Shown one piece after another: positions 33,661 through 46,449 of a stretch of 64,000 nucleotides of DNA. Every line of letters starts with the position of its first letter. The first letter of the stretch is position 1. This DNA is from Pollenia angustigena (Eukaryota; Arthropoda; Insecta; Diptera; Polleniidae): positions 147,372,511 to 147,436,510 of the forward strand of contig OV884059.1 of assembly GCA_930367215.1 (NCBI GenBank), given 5' to 3'. A program made the position numbers and the translations under genes. The notes under the pieces are model-generated. The model ran no database searches. It saw only the letters and a program-made list of their open reading frames with translations, and was not told the origin of the DNA.

Positions 33661-34450
33661 GGGTGGTCCAATCAGAACGCACGATGTTAACTGTAAATAT
33701 ATCATAAAGATTTCAGCGAATTATCTTAATATTTTTTATTATTATAGAAGGATCTATGAAAATTATGTGTGAAAAAAACTCGGCCAAATGCTCGCCACTG
33801 CTTCGGTTGCATACATCCGACGGTACATATTTTTAATGACTTTGAGACATAATTGAGGTTCAAAGTCGTTAATGTGCCGAACTATCTCGTCTTTTAACTC
33901 TTGAATGGTTCTTGGCTTATTGACGTACACTTTTTTTAAATATCCCCAAAGAAAGAAGTCCAACGGTGTCAAATTACAGGATCGAAGCGGCCAATTAACA
34001 TCGCCACGACGTGAGATAACACGGCCTTTGAATTTGTCGCGCAAAAGAGCCATTGTTTCGTTGGAAAGGTGGCAAGTGGCCCCATCCTGTTGGAACCACA
34101 TATCGTTCAGGTTCATATCCTCAATTGCTGGTCACAAGAAGTACGTTATCATCTCGCGATAGCAAACACCATTTATGGTAACTACTTGGCCGACCTCATT
34201 TTTTAAGAAGGTACGGGCCCGATGAAGCCGCCATCACATAAACCGCAACAAACAGTCACTATTTGTGGATGCATCGGCTTTTCAAAAATCACTCGTTGAT
34301 TCTAATTTGCCCAAATGCGGCAATTCTGCTTGTTAACGAATCCACTTAGGTGAAAGTGTGCCTCTTTGTAAATTCACCATTCTCTTCTGTCTGGTTAACC
34401 AACCATTGAATTTGTTTACCCTTCCATGTTTGAGTTTGTCAAATACTGAA
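33661..34450 (-). mobile_element. Mariner-like element fragment with one terminal repeat
   Basis: The terminal motif GGGTGGTCCAATC followed by ACGATGTTAAC (33661-33690) is the transposase 3'-side end. The same motif, inverted and diverged, occurs alone at about 48655-48686. The opposite end of this copy is not recognisable. Confidence 0.72.
33763..34395 (-). pseudogene. Mariner-family transposase fragment
   Basis: The 3' part is open for 117 codons (33763-34116): DMWFQQDGATCHLSNETMAL, then NWPLRSCNLTPLDFFLWGYL, ending in SFFHT. Here the third catalytic position reads Asn (RSCNLTP against the usual RSCDLTP). Further upstream, with stops and shifts, come GGFIGP, EKPMHPQIVTVCCGL and EAHFHLSGFVNKQNCRIWAN. 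The residue before EAHF is Lys where the family has the first Asp (SDEAHF). The catalytic set is broken and the N-terminus is missing. Confidence 0.88.
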
Positions 34451-35390
34451 ACAAAGATTTAGAGGCATTTTTCATTTAATTTTTTGGATTATTTTCATTC
34501 ATTATCTTACGGTGACATCTCATGAAAAGCTTAATGGAAATTGTATTTTTTTTTTTCAAAAGGGACTTTTAAGTTTTTTTTTAAAGGTATAATTTAAAAT
34601 TCTACCTACTTATTGATAAAATGTATTATCCAAAAATAGTTTTTAAAAATGAACCTTATTGGAAAATTTGATTGCAAGGCGAACTCATCACATGTATTCT
34701 CGGTACAACAACAAGCAATTGGTTTTTGTTAAAATCATTGTACAATGTCAACACAACAGTTATAAAGCTAAACAAATATTTTTCAACAGGGCTTTTAAGA
34801 TCACCTGTAAGGAATTCGGCATGTTTGCTTGCTAATTTATTTTTTTTTTTTTTTTTTTTACAAAATTTTAAGAATATTTTAAAACTTAAAATTTATATTC
34901 AAACCAATCAAATTTGTTATTAAAAATTCCATTTATATAAATAAATCTCCCCTTAAATAGTTAAAGAAATAAATAAAAAAAAATAATCTCTGCAAATATT
35001 TTTAAAAAGCAAAGATTTTTTAAAACATGTTTTTTACATTTAAATACCTGTTTTTTATTACAACAACCACACAACTCTCGTAATAACAACAATAATAACA
35101 ACTTTATTTTTCAATACTGTCATCAAAGCTTGAAATGGCTGTTGTTGTGTTCAATTTCTGAAAACAAAACAAAAATTTGTGGAGAAATAACAACAAACAA
35201 CAACCCCCTTTTATGGAATTGAATCAGAAATTAAAATAACAACAACAAACTCATACATTTGCACATTCTGTCCCATATATACATATGCATACGTAAGTAT
35301 CTATTAAGCAACAAAACAAAAACACAATGAAAACTACATAAAAGCATTACCAAGCAACAATCAAACAGACACAAAAACGAAAGGTAGAAT

Positions 35391-35420
35391 AAAAGAGAGA
35401 GAGATAGAGAGAGAGAGAGG
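35391..35420. repeat. (GA)n microsatellite
   Basis: A run of about 28 bp of GAGAGA with one interruption. Confidence 0.9.
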
Positions 35421-36299
35421 ATAGAAACTACCCTAAAACAACCCCATTTTTAAACACATACATGCATGCACACTGCTGCAAACACTTTCTGATAAGTATT
35501 ATTAAATTTTATTTACCCTTTTAGTTTTCTTCTTATTCCACTTCTATTCCTTTTCCTCTGTGTATTCTATACATTTGTGCAATATTTAAGAATGTTTGTG
35601 TATGTGTTGTGAACAAACACCTTTATAGATATAGATTTGCGGGTTGAAAAATATCGAAAAATATGTTATGCGCAAAAAAAGTGAGAGTTTCCTGTTTTAA
35701 AAAATGCGAGAGATGGTATGAGTGTAATGTCTGTTTTTCTCTATAATACTTGTGCTATTATATTTTGGTATAGCTTGCAGAACAGTGTTGCTAATTTAAT
35801 ATGCATTAAATGAAAGTAAATTCAAATACAACACTATTAAGAAAGTATAATAAAGAATCTTTATGGTTTTCTATATGTCAATTCTTCTAAAATAACCATC
35901 GAGTTGGGCATTAAATGGCATTCATTCGAATTGTATTATTTTAGGTCCATAATTCTTTATTTATTGATTTGAAATCATTGGAATTTATTTAAATGCATGG
36001 CACCTGGTTGGCACATAAACTGAAGCCAAAAGACGTTGAACACTGATTTTTCATGAATGATATGTTGCTTTACCACATGCTGCAGACACTTTGTTGGAAT
36101 ATTACAAGAAAGCTGGACAGACAAAAATTTAAAATCTTAATTAACGAAAAAGGTAAAAAGAATTGGGCAATTCACACAGCGTACTATTGTTTCATATAAG
36201 TTTTATTAGTACAACCAATATGACGCAGTAGAATACTTTGTGAATTGCCTAAAGATTGTTAGACATACCTTGTCTGCCAAAAACAAAAAAAAAAACATG

Positions 36300-36430
36300 C
36301 CCCGTTTTTCAAATTTGGCGAACGCATTATTTCGCGCAAAAGCGATTTTTACTTGCCTCCACGTTCAACTGATTTAACAACTCCTGACAGTTTTCTTTGG
36401 GGGTATATTAATCTTATTATTTTGGTAAAA
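36300..36430 (+). pseudogene. Mariner-family transposase fragment (third-Asp region)
   Basis: The plus strand reads FGERIISRKSDFYLPPRSTD and LTTPDSFLWGYINLI. PPRS-x-DLT...FLWGY is the region around the third catalytic Asp of mariner-like transposases. Nothing convincing remains on either side. The 85-codon frame on the other strand (36349-36606) overlaps it and is not supported. Confidence 0.68.
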
Positions 36431-36671
36431 GTATTAACATTTACAACACTGCAACAACAAAACGCAGTGGTTGAACAATCCCACAAAAAGCTGTAGTAAA
36501 TACGTGTGTTTAATTTACCAGAATTAAACAGTTGACGAAACTCTATCTCTCTCTTTCTATCACTCAGCAGATTCATTAATTTACAATACATACGAAAAAG
36601 ACTCACGCTTTGAAGTATAAAATCGTATTGGAAAGACCAGAGTTGTACACTTTACACAAAAAGGTGAAAGG

Positions 36672-37223
36672 TATCACCTTTCGAACACAAAAATAATACT
36701 GTTTTTATCAAACTCAAAAAAAGATGTGAACATTTAATTCCGTTCGGTTTTTTTATAAAACCACAAACTTCATTGTGTTCGGTACAGATCATTAATGTTC
36801 GTTCGTTTCTGTTGTGCGTAGCGCCATTTTGGCTGGTAAAAGGAAATCAAACATTTCTTACAAAAACAAAAAAAAAAAAAAATACGAAAACAATAAAAAG
36901 CTAGCAAAATAATTTTACACAATACACACATAGGCTGTTCGTGCTGCGGTAGTTGCTAAAATTTTTTGTTCTTTAATTTCTTTATCAATGTAAAAATAGA
37001 AACATTATAGAACATTAAAATATAATGTTTGTCTACAATATCACTACAGTTGTTCTGTTTTTTAACAAAGAACAGAACACTATATAATGTTCTGCTCTTT
37101 CTTGAAAATAGCTACGAACGGTATTTAGGGTTGTGTTCGTCTACACAAACACTAAGAAATAGATATATTTCCACGGTTTGTGAGCTGAACGGTAAATAAT
37201 GTTCTGGTTATTTTCGAACACTG
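36672..37223. mobile_element. hAT MITE, left-truncated relative of 12611-13151
   Basis: The right end ATTTTCGAACACTG and much of the interior (TTTCGAACACAAAAATA, AGATGTGAACATTTAATTCC, ATTAAAATATAATGTTTG) match the 541-bp copy. This copy has about 100 bp of extra interior sequence near 36870-36980 and lacks the left terminus. Confidence 0.8.
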
Positions 37224-37904
37224 GTATTTTCCTTAAAATTTTAAGACTTGCATTATAGTGTGAAACAGCCTTAAGCAACAGTTTAAAAAAAGGAGATTTT
37301 CCTAAAGACTGACGCATAGTTGGGCTTATCAACTAATAAGATCAGTAAATAATTTAAAAATACAATAAAAGAAATGGAAATTATGTATATTTTGGGTCGA
37401 TTTAACGACGATTACGTAAGTAACGTTTAGAACCCACCTGTGTAGTTACTCTTCTGTTTCCTTATAAAAAAGAATTGGCGAAAAAGATTTAGCTAAAAAC
37501 AAAATTTATTTCATTCTTTTACTCTGTTTGGAGCATAGGGCCGTAACAAGTTCATTCCGATATTCTCACCGATGTTTACCAAGTTCATTTCATTTTAAGA
37601 GTAATTTCGACAGTTTCAAGTGTTTACTGGCCTCTCAGTACGCCAGCTACCTTGTTGATTTTAGTCTATACACTAGGGGGAAGGAAACTAACACTAAAAT
37701 TGTCACGTGACAGTTCTGAACGGGTAGGGACTGGTTATAGTTCTAACACTTTATATGAAGGGGACTTGTCACTTTAACATGACGATGTCCTAGGAGGGGG
37801 TTCATTGAACCCTTTTTGAGAATTTGTAACAGGTCACAGAAATTACCGAAGTAGACTCATTAAATTTTGAGTTACAATAAGGAGGGCTGCTTTAAAACCA
37901 TGTG

Positions 37905-38058
37905 AGATAAGGCCATGATGGCTTTATTGCTCTATTGGATGGAAGATAAAACCATAATGGCCTTATTGCCCAATCATATTTAAAATTTTGCGAAATGAGA
38001 GATATAGCCATATTTTTTTTCGCAAATGAGAGATAAAGCCATATTTTTTCAGAATATT
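37905..38058. repeat. Cluster of GATAAAGCCAT-type repeats
   Basis: Four irregular copies of GAGATA(A/T)(A/G)GCCAT or GATAAAACCAT alternate with GGCCTTATTGC-like inverted copies. No known family is recognised. Confidence 0.55.
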
Positions 38059-38675
38059 GTTATGCATGGTTTAAAAATTCTGTAAAAGGAAAAATCCTTA
38101 GTTATCATTGAAAAAAAATTTTCAATCACCTTTCGGAAGTAACTACTCTTTAAACACAGTATCATTAATTAAGTGATATCTTCTGTTTTCACCTATCGTA
38201 ATTCGTTCCTTTGTTATTATAAAACTGTGTTCACTGGTCACGGGATAAGTGCTTTAAAACCAATTGACACAAACTTTCCGCCGTGTAGCTTGTTAAGCGA
38301 TATCATCTGGTGGTTTACGCAATGTGTGTCCAATTTTCGTTTCCAAATTTCCATTTTTATTTATCGCTGGTTTTCTACTGTCCATAAATGGATGCTGGAA
38401 ATGCTTTAAAATGCTTTTTGGACCGCCTTTTACTCAATGCAAATGATGAAACTTTGCAGGCATACATATTCCCGATGAAAATACACGAATACATGGGCGT
38501 AGCCAGGATAAAATCTAGGGGGGGGGGAAATGTTTTTAAAAGTTGTTTTTTAAGAAAAGCGTTTCTTAAAAAAAATTTTTTTAAATGTTCTTATTTTTAT
38601 CGTTCTTGATATAAATGATGCATTAGACACAGGGTTTAGCTGATCAAAGCATTGTCGCCCTGATATGTCTGCAGT

Positions 38676-38930
38676 TTAATCAAATATGCTGCCTAAGTAG
38701 CAAAAGGTTTTTACGTCATCGTTCTGCTGATTTTGGATGAACATCTTTTGCTCGGTGTTTGCATTCATTCTTAATGTTTTGGTTTTCCCGGTATTTATTT
38801 TAAATACCATAAGCTTTGAGGTCTCGTTGACCAGTGTAAACTTTGATTGCATGTCTGAAAATAAGTGACTGAGCCGGCAGATGTCATCAGCATAGTCCAA
38901 CAAAATAGATGAAAATTTATTTTTAGGCAA
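38676..38930 (-). pseudogene. LINE reverse-transcriptase fragment (YADD)
   Basis: The minus strand is open for 84 codons and holds the catalytic motif YADDICRLSHLFSDMQSKFT, then INTGKTKTLRMNAN and CYLGSIFD at the end. These are reverse-transcriptase motifs C to E of RTE/CR1-like non-LTR elements (YADD...K-T-K...YLG). Both flanks lose the family, so it is a piece of a dead element, perhaps of the same type as the C-terminal piece at 16.3 kb. Confidence 0.85.
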
Positions 38931-38939
38931 AAAACCTAC

Positions 38940-41790
38940 TGCTTTGAAAAGGACTAAAAGTTTATATGAAGCTGCTTCACAGGCAAATTGATCCGCCTTT
39001 GATTTTTGAGTGTATGAGGAAGTAACAAGGGTTTTTTCTTTACAAAAATTATTCTCACTTAAACAAAGTCACACAATTATTGAGCCGACCCTCGTATTCG
39101 TTTCTAAATAAAAGTAGATCAAGAGATTTTTTTATTTAAAAAAAAACCGCTTACACTTTAAAAACAACACATTTTTCTTTATTCTATGCCGTTTGAAACC
39201 CCTATTTTGGCAACACTGTAAATATTCTTCATTTCTAGTTGCTGCGAATTTATTGTGAGGTAAAATAGAGGTTTAACAGACAATAAGAAGAGAATCTGTT
39301 TGCAAAATAAAATTTGGAAAAACATAACGCAAAAAAAATATTTGAGCAAATAGACGACGTGTGCTCTGTGAATATTTCTCGATTTCATTCTGTGGTGATT
39401 TTTTCATTCAAATACAACGATAAATCATTAGTGTTTTATTTTTAACGTGAAAATTTTAAATTAATAAAAATAAAATATATTTAAAATTATAAAAGGTATA
39501 AATTATAACGATGTGTAATTAAAATTACAGGAATTTTAAGAAAAAATTAAAAAAATAAATTAGTAAAAAAATACTAAAAGTTTTTTACAAAAAAAAAAAA
39601 AAAAAAAAAAAAATTAAAAAAAGAAAATAGTATTGGAAAAAAAGTAAAATACTTGTTAACAAAATATTGTGCAATATAGAAAATTTTAACTTTTTTGCGA
39701 GTTAAGCAGCCATATTTTCTTGTAACTCAAACTGCGTTTTTGTTTTTCAAAACGTCATAATTGACATAAACTAAAAGCGGCGTCTGTGTACACAAGCATT
39801 ATCCAATTAAAACAAAAAAGAAATATGTACATACATATGTAACTATTTTTACTAATAAACCAAAACTATAAATAAAAAATTTACATTTAAATAGCCATAT
39901 GTCTGTACCAAAAGCCAACGAAATTCTTGAACATAACCAGACTCTGAAAAAATCGCTTTAAAAAAAATTAAAGAACAGAAAAAATAAAAACGTCAACATT
40001 TATTTGTCATAAAATTGTGCAAAAAAAAATCAATTTCAAAGTCAATTTTTTTTTCTCAACTCTCGACTTTAAGGTTAAACTAAACAACAACCACGCAAAA
40101 AAATTCATATATATATATTGTACATACATACTTATAAAAAGTATATTTAAATAAACAAAAAATTAATTAACATATTTCCTTAAATTTTTCCATTCCACCA
40201 CGCTCTTGTGCTTTCTTACAAAAGTACAGACAAACGTTTATTATTCAAGTGTAAAAATAAAAACAATCTAAATCGATATCTTAAACAAAAAAATCAACAT
40301 ACGAGAATTTCTTTTAACAAATCTCTGTAGATTTTTAATGTTTTTGTTGTGTTTTAATTTGTAATTTTGCCAGCAACAGAGTTTTTGTTTGTATTGTTTT
40401 GAAAATTGAAAAACTACTGGGGACAAAAAAGTTTTATTTAATTGTGTAAAAGTGTTTTCTACGACAAATTTATCAAGTGTAATGTAACAACAACAACAAA
40501 AATAAACAAGTGTTTTAAAAAAAGGAAATTCTAGTTGGAAACATTTAATCAAAGATAATTTGCCAGGTAATTGATTTGTATTAGATTATTGCACTATGGA
40601 CCGTTTTTTTTTTCTGTTTGTGTTTATTAAATATATGTCTACCAAAGTGTTTGTTAGAAGGCATATGATTAAAATCGATTTTAAAAGCGAAACGATTTAA
40701 AACCGAAATGTCGTCTTAGTAAAATTTCTTATCAAAATGTTCTTTAATTTTATGTTATACAAGCAAGCATTTAACCCGCTACATCGTCAGCGTTTCCATT
40801 TTTTTCGTGGACATAAATATTTATGTGCCAAAGTTTATTATGTTTCTATGTTTTAACAAAAAAGTACCAATATTTGTTATCTTAAAGGTTTTCATTCACT
40901 CAGGACCCTGCACCTTTAGCTTATGTTTCTAAGCTCAATATTATAGAAAATTCAAAAAGTACCACGTGTAGAACTGAAATAATAAAGAAAGAAATTTAAT
41001 ATCTTATATTTCCCCTATTTGATACTTTTGAACTCCCCATTAAAGCCCATAATTTAATACGTATGTTAATGTCAATTAATAGAGAGAAAGGTTTTGTTAA
41101 AAATGTACAAAAAATGGGAACGATTTTCACCCCTTAAACGTTTGAATTTCGAAAAAGTACCAAATTTGTATTTGAATTTTTTGGATAAGTTACGAATGTG
41201 ACATAATTTTTTATATCATTTTATATAAATTTTATATAATAAACAACGAAAAGTTTAAAATTTGCTTGTATCTAATTCGTTTAGGAGTTATAAGGTTAGC
41301 AAACTTACACGTTTTTACCCCCTACACATTCGGATTTACAAAAATCCCGTCTTAGTGAATCGCTTTAGCGAGAGACCAACTTCCGTTCCAAATTTAAACT
41401 TTTTAGCCTCAGGAATTAAGGCTGTGCGATGATGAATTAGCCAGTCAGTAATGTTACTGTTTTATATATTAAGATACCGTTGGTCTCATGTAGAAAGGAC
41501 CTAACTCAAAGAATTTTAACTTTACAGTTGAAGGAATAAACATAATAGAAAAAACTGCATAAATCATAATGTTAGGGATTTTTTTATTTCATAAAAGTTC
41601 TGTATCAAAGTTGTCGTTTAATCTAAAATTGTTTTTGCTATAAAATCTTAACGGTACCTTATGTGACCATGACATTTTAGGAGATGATGCAAGTGTTGCC
41701 AATAAAATCATGTATTAAAAAAAAAAACGAAAATTCAAAATGAGTCTGTCGCTAAAGCTATTTATGCGGTAAGGGCTCGTTATGACTGCA
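38940..41790. other. Long AT-rich stretch, nothing recognised
   Basis: Several A and T runs (39583-39613 among them). No splice-supported frame and no clear terminal repeats were seen. Sequence at 41000-41350 has the texture of an interspersed repeat but no family is named. Confidence 0.5.
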
Positions 41791-42255
41791 CAGCAGAGTT
41801 GTCAGATGTGGCGATTTCTCGCCAAACGTGGCGATTTTTAAACATGTTTGGCGACCTAATTTTTGATTTGGCGACATGGCGATTTTTTTTTGGCGATTTA
41901 TAAAATTTTTAAAATCGCCAACTGGCTATTTTTGATGACCTATGAATTTGTTTTGGCTGATGAAGTTAATGAAAATCTTCTAGAAAAGTGTTTTTTATAT
42001 ATCAAATTGCTCTTGAAAAAATCAATAAATAGAATACCTTAAAACACGAATATGTTATATGAAACATTTTCACATTATACTTATATGTATGTGGCAATTT
42101 ATTATCACAGATAAAATATGTTGTTGTTAGTGATATTTTAAAGATTTTTATGAATCCTATCATACCTTTGGACGTTTATGAAACACAATGGAAAAAATAA
42201 GCGTTGGTTAATTGGAAAGATAACTAAATAAGTTTAGGCCAACATTTTAAAGCTA

Positions 42256-42679
42256 CCCAATAAAAATTTTTATCATTTTGCGAAGCACTAATGGTACATT
42301 TAAAAGAATAAGCGCACAATTATGCGCTACGCTATAAGACATACAGAAATGCAGTAAAGTAAGTGAAAGAACTCTTAACAACTTTTATAAAAAAAAAATA
42401 ACATTTCAAGTGCTACGGCATTCCCTTACTACAAAGCAGGTTTGTAAGGGAGAATACTAAAAAATAACTGTATCAAAACATTCAGTGTGTAAGGCTTATC
42501 GTTACATCCAACAATTTTTATATGCGCTGAATAATGCGCTTTATGTGTCAAAAATGTATTGCTTCAAAGTGGGAACTCGCCATATAAAATGCATGCCTTC
42601 TGTATGCGCAATGGTAAGCGAAACGTTTATGTTTCTCCCTTACAAACCTGCTTCGTTGGAAGCTCCATTTTTTATTGGG
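42256..42679. mobile_element. MITE with CCCAATAAA ends, copy 1
   Basis: The ends are CCCAATAAAAA and its inverse TTTTTTATTGGG with TA on both sides (42254-42255 and 42680-42681). The interior is inverted relative to the copy at 59692-60306 and shares TGCGAAGCACTAATGGTAC and GGCATTCCCTTACTAC. Confidence 0.8.
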
Positions 42680-42847
42680 TACAAGGATACGGCAGGTACG
42701 TAAAATTTTAAGATCTTTACTTTGGCTGTCCTTAATATGCGGTTATTACAACTAGTAATGCCTGTGTTGAAACTATGAACTCCTCCAAAACTCGCCTTCG
42801 AATTGGAGTGCAATGCGAACTTCTAGACGCGTTATTAGGATTTATAC

Positions 42848-43097
42848 AGGCATGTTCTGTAAATCACAAGATTTTAAATCACTTGTGATTTCGAAATCAC
42901 AATTGTGATTAATGGATGTTTTAAAACCACAAAAGTTTTAACTGAGTTAAAAATGGTGAAAACAAATAAAAATTTTAAATCGGCGGCCACTTAGCTGACT
43001 GGTTTAAAATCACAATTATGAAAAAAGCTTTTTGTCTAGAACACCTTTATTGTGATTTCAAATCACTTTCACAAAAAGTGATTTTCAGAACGTGCCT
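42848..43097. mobile_element. MITE with AGGCATGTTCTG ends and TCACAA-rich interior
   Basis: The left end AGGCATGTTCTGTAAATCAC pairs with the right end, inverted, AGGCACGTTCTGAAAATCAC. Multiple AAATCAC and GTGATTT motifs follow. The ends resemble those of 56155-56390. Confidence 0.68.
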
Positions 43098-43712
43098 AAT
43101 AAGTTATATGAATGGGAATAGTACATGTTGAACTTCTTTTGTACTTCAGTTGAATAAATGTAATACTCTCACAATGTTTTCCAAATTAGGAGACAAATAG
43201 CGAGTCTTGACGTTGAAGCGTTTTAGATATGTATATAATAAAACTGCAACTATTGTATATAGTGCATTTCTAATATTTGTTTAGTACTAGCCGCAAAAAA
43301 TCTCTTTTTTGTTGCTTTAAGTAGATTACTATAAATTATTTTATACTAAACAACGTGTTCACTAACTATTTTTATTTCGCTCTAAATAAAAATTAAGCAA
43401 AATATATATTATGGCCACCTTTTTTTGAATTTTTGGCGTATTTAATAGATACGGAAACTAATTTAGTTTTTAGGATTTAAAAAAAAATATTTTTAATAAT
43501 TTAAAAAATATGTATTTTATTGTCAAAAACTTGTAAACAAAGGTTTTGGCGATTTTTGATATTGAATTTGGCGAAAAAGGTCAAAATCGATCTGACAACC
43601 CTGGTGCAAATAAATTGAAAAAAAGTGTTAAATATTTAAATATTTGTAATTTTGTTTACTTTTTGTTTGGTGGACCAAACACTACATTCTTAATTGTTTA
43701 ATGCAGGTCTAA

Positions 43713-43899
43713 GGGTGCGTACAGAGTAACCGCTTGTTGCCGAGCCGAGCCGACTGGAGCTTATTGCAAGAACCAATGCGAGAAAACTGGTACTATACAA
43801 CTTAGTACAAATAAGCGCGAACAGGTCATAGTGGGCGCCGAGGTGGTCAGAGCGTCAGTCGGCTCGGCTCGGCAACAAGCGGCCACTCTGCACGCACCC
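43713..43899. mobile_element. PIF/Harbinger-like MITE, 187 bp, GC-rich arms
   Basis: The arms start GGGTGCGTACAGAGTAACCG and, inverted, GGGTGCGTGCAGAGTGGCCG, then share CTTGTTGCCGAGCCGAGCC. A perfect TAA duplication flanks them (43710-43712 and 43900-43902). The arms are clearly more GC-rich than the surroundings. Confidence 0.85.
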
Positions 43900-43919
43900 T
43901 AACGTCGTAAGTTCGTATT

Positions 43920-45280
43920 GGAAAAGCTTGTTTTTCTAGTGGAACAATATTCCCTTTTGGTAAAAGAAAAGTATGCATAAATGGGATTAAATCTCGCAGT
44001 AGATAAATTGCTTAATTGTCAGGGCTAGGTTGGTACGATGCCTTCCTTGAGCACAAAACTGTTGCCAATTTAAGGATGGTTGGAATTTACTTACGAAGCA
44101 TTTTCCTTTTCCATTATGTTGAAAGTATCCCCCGACCTTTTCGGGCTTCTGACCAATAAGCGCTCATCTTTATTAGGCAAATCATCGAACTATGATTTCG
44201 TCGTAATCATGTTTAAATATTATTTTATTTTTTTAATTTGTCAACAAAAATTTGTTATTTAAAGTGCCAGCTGATTGAAATGTACTACTGTGAATAAAGC
44301 AAATCATCAGGACTTACAATTTTGTTTTTTTATCGAATGTGCGCTGTAATACCAGATAAAAATTTCTCCAATCACCTATTTCGACTCCAGTCGAAAATAG
44401 AATTCAGATCATAATAGGCGGCTAAGTCTCCTATCACACAAGTATTCAATAATATTTTTTAAGATAGAAATCTTATGAGTTTTGTTGCGACTGTCAAAAA
44501 ATCCAATATAACAACAACTTTCCCCAGCGGTAACTAGAATGAGTAAAGAGGCCTAATTGAAGACCTTATTAAGCATTCACAAGCCCTTCTCGCCGCATTC
44601 CGAAGTTTTTTATTTTTTAAAACAGGTTGTCATTGGGAACAAGCCCTTTCAAACTGCCTTTAATATCAACTTCGATCCTTTCCTGAAGAAGGGAGTTAGG
44701 AAGGTCACTAAAAATAAAAAGTAAATAAAACTGTGCAACTTCCTTCCTCCCTTCTTAAAGAAGGGAGTAGCGAATGTGTACTGAATATTTTAGAAGATCT
44801 TTCAAAAAAGGCATATTTCTGGATGCAGGATATCATGCGAAGCTAATCTTTTAGAAAGGAGTATAGACGCCTTCAAAAAGCCCTCCCACTTGCGGTCCTT
44901 TCAATATTTACCGCTGGGTCAGCGTGTATTGACACTATCACACATGAAATAATAATTTTATTTGCTTTATTTGTTTAAATGAAACCCTGACCAAATGAAA
45001 AGCATTATTGTTTAAAAATCTTTGAAAACATTTTTCGTAATATGTACTTGTCATTTTCATAACACATTATCGGAGTTCAGTGTTTGATGCGAATGGTCTT
45101 GCGAAAGTGCAAATGCAAAATATTGTAGCTTTTGTTTGCAATCCAACAACAAAATATACAGAATTGCAATTGTCACATCATTGCTTTTGTGCAACACTAA
45201 AACTGCTTAGCTTTTTTTGCTACATGTATTGCGTTTACATAACTGATACTCGAACAGCTGACATTTGTAAACAATAATTT
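43920..45280. other. No gene recognised upstream of the SANT-like exon
   Basis: An exact palindrome CCCTTCTTAAAGAAGGG at about 44752-44768, with relatives at 44690. The last 200 bp before 45306 presumably hold the promoter and 5' UTR of the predicted gene; no TATA box is evident. Confidence 0.4.
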
Positions 45281-45305
45281 AGAATCGTGAAACAAAATTT
45301 AAGAT

Positions 45306-46447
45306 ATGGAGCCGACAACTCTAAATAAAAAATTAAAAAGAGAAAAACCCAACAAAAAGTGGACAGCAGATGAAATAAAAACTGTTTTGGATTATGTGGA
45401 GGAGTCAGAAAACATAGAGGTTAGTACTTAAGAGACGTCCGTAACTTTTCAAAAGCAATTTTCTTTATTATTATTATTTAGACACCAACAGCTCAAATGT
45501 TTTATAAGAAATTTATTGAAAAAAAGCGGTATCTATGCAACCTGGGATATTATAAGGTGGAAGGTACGATACCTTAAGTAAGGCATCTTATAAAACAATT
45601 TCACAAAATAGTCAAACACCTTTTTGTAAATTTTCACGAACAACAATTCCGTAAAACAGCTGTTATCTAATTTGCATCTAGCATTGCAAACTTGCTTAAA
45701 ATACCGCTCACTGTCAATGATAAAATTATTGCACTACCAAACCGTTGCAACCTAAAACGCACCAAACATTGAATACCGCTATTGTATTCACACTATCACA
45801 CTTTTACATATAACTGGAGTAACTTGACATGTCTTAATACAAAGTATAATTGTGTAAAGTACCCTTAAACAGCATTTATAATTTCTTCATTTATTTAATG
45901 TTTATTTATCTTGTATTTTACACAACAAAAGTTAGATCTTATTCAATTGCAACGAAATAAAAAACATCAACAATTCTCAAACATCCTTCAAATTATCTAG
46001 TGTCTTTGGTAACAAAAAATTTTCTTGGATAAAAATTACATTATGAACGAACTTGTTTTATCTTAAAATTGGCACTTAAAACATTTTTAAATTATAAAAC
46101 GTACTTGTTGTAGTTCTAGTACATCTTGTTATTTAATTTCGGTTTTTTTTCTTCTTTCATAAAATAAAAAATATTTTGCTGAAAATGTTGTTTCTTCTTT
46201 TGAAATGTTTATAAAAGTTTTTTGGTTGCTGCTCATTTCGATGCAATTTTATTCAACTTGTTGTTTTTTCTTTGCATTATATTTGACCCAAAAAGAAGAA
46301 AAATACTATAAAAAATATAAAAGATAAATGCTTTTAATCGATTTTTAATTAAAATATCTTTTAGGTCAGTTGCAGGTTTATAGCCACGTTGATGGTTATA
46401 TTAATTTTTTTTATACGGATAAAGAAATCAAATGGCAGGAAAAATGA
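45306..46447 (+). CDS. Small Myb/SANT-like protein, three exons, 92 aa (predicted)
   Basis: Exons are read as 45306-45419, 45482-45563 and 46365-46447. Exon 1 opens MEPTTLNKKLKREKPNKKWT and ends in phase 0 at GAG|GTTAGT. The first intron is 62 bp and ends TTATTATTTAG. Exon 2 encodes TPTAQMFYKKFIEKKRYLCN and then LGYYKVE, ending G|GTACGA. The second intron is about 800 bp and ends ATCTTTTAG. Exon 3 restores the split Gly codon and gives QLQVYSHVDGYINFFYTDKE and then IKWQEK before TGA. The pattern of Trp, an acidic helix, a Pro-Thr-Ala-x-x-Phe-Tyr turn and a basic helix (residues about 19-55) resembles the Myb/SANT-like DNA-binding family of insects, with a Lys-rich N-terminus like a nuclear signal. 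If intron 2 is retained the frame stops four codons later (about 69 aa). The first intron makes a coding origin convincing; exon 3 is less sure. The DNA-binding role is inferred from family resemblance only. Confidence 0.55.
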
Positions 46448-46449
46448 AG

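Larger units (their letters stand above)
41794..43603. mobile_element. hAT-like relic, 1810 bp, with two MITEs inside
   Basis: The ends CAGAGTTGTCAGAT and, inverted, CAGGGTTGTCAGAT differ at one base. Subterminal TGGCGATTT repeats lie at both ends (41809-41905 and 43547-43578). The 8-bp flanks CTGCACAG and GTGCAAAT match at only five positions. No transposase is recognised. Confidence 0.7.

Noticed and set aside
36349..36606. 85-codon minus-strand frame
   Set aside because: It overlaps the mariner FLWGY fragment on the other strand and has no motif of its own.
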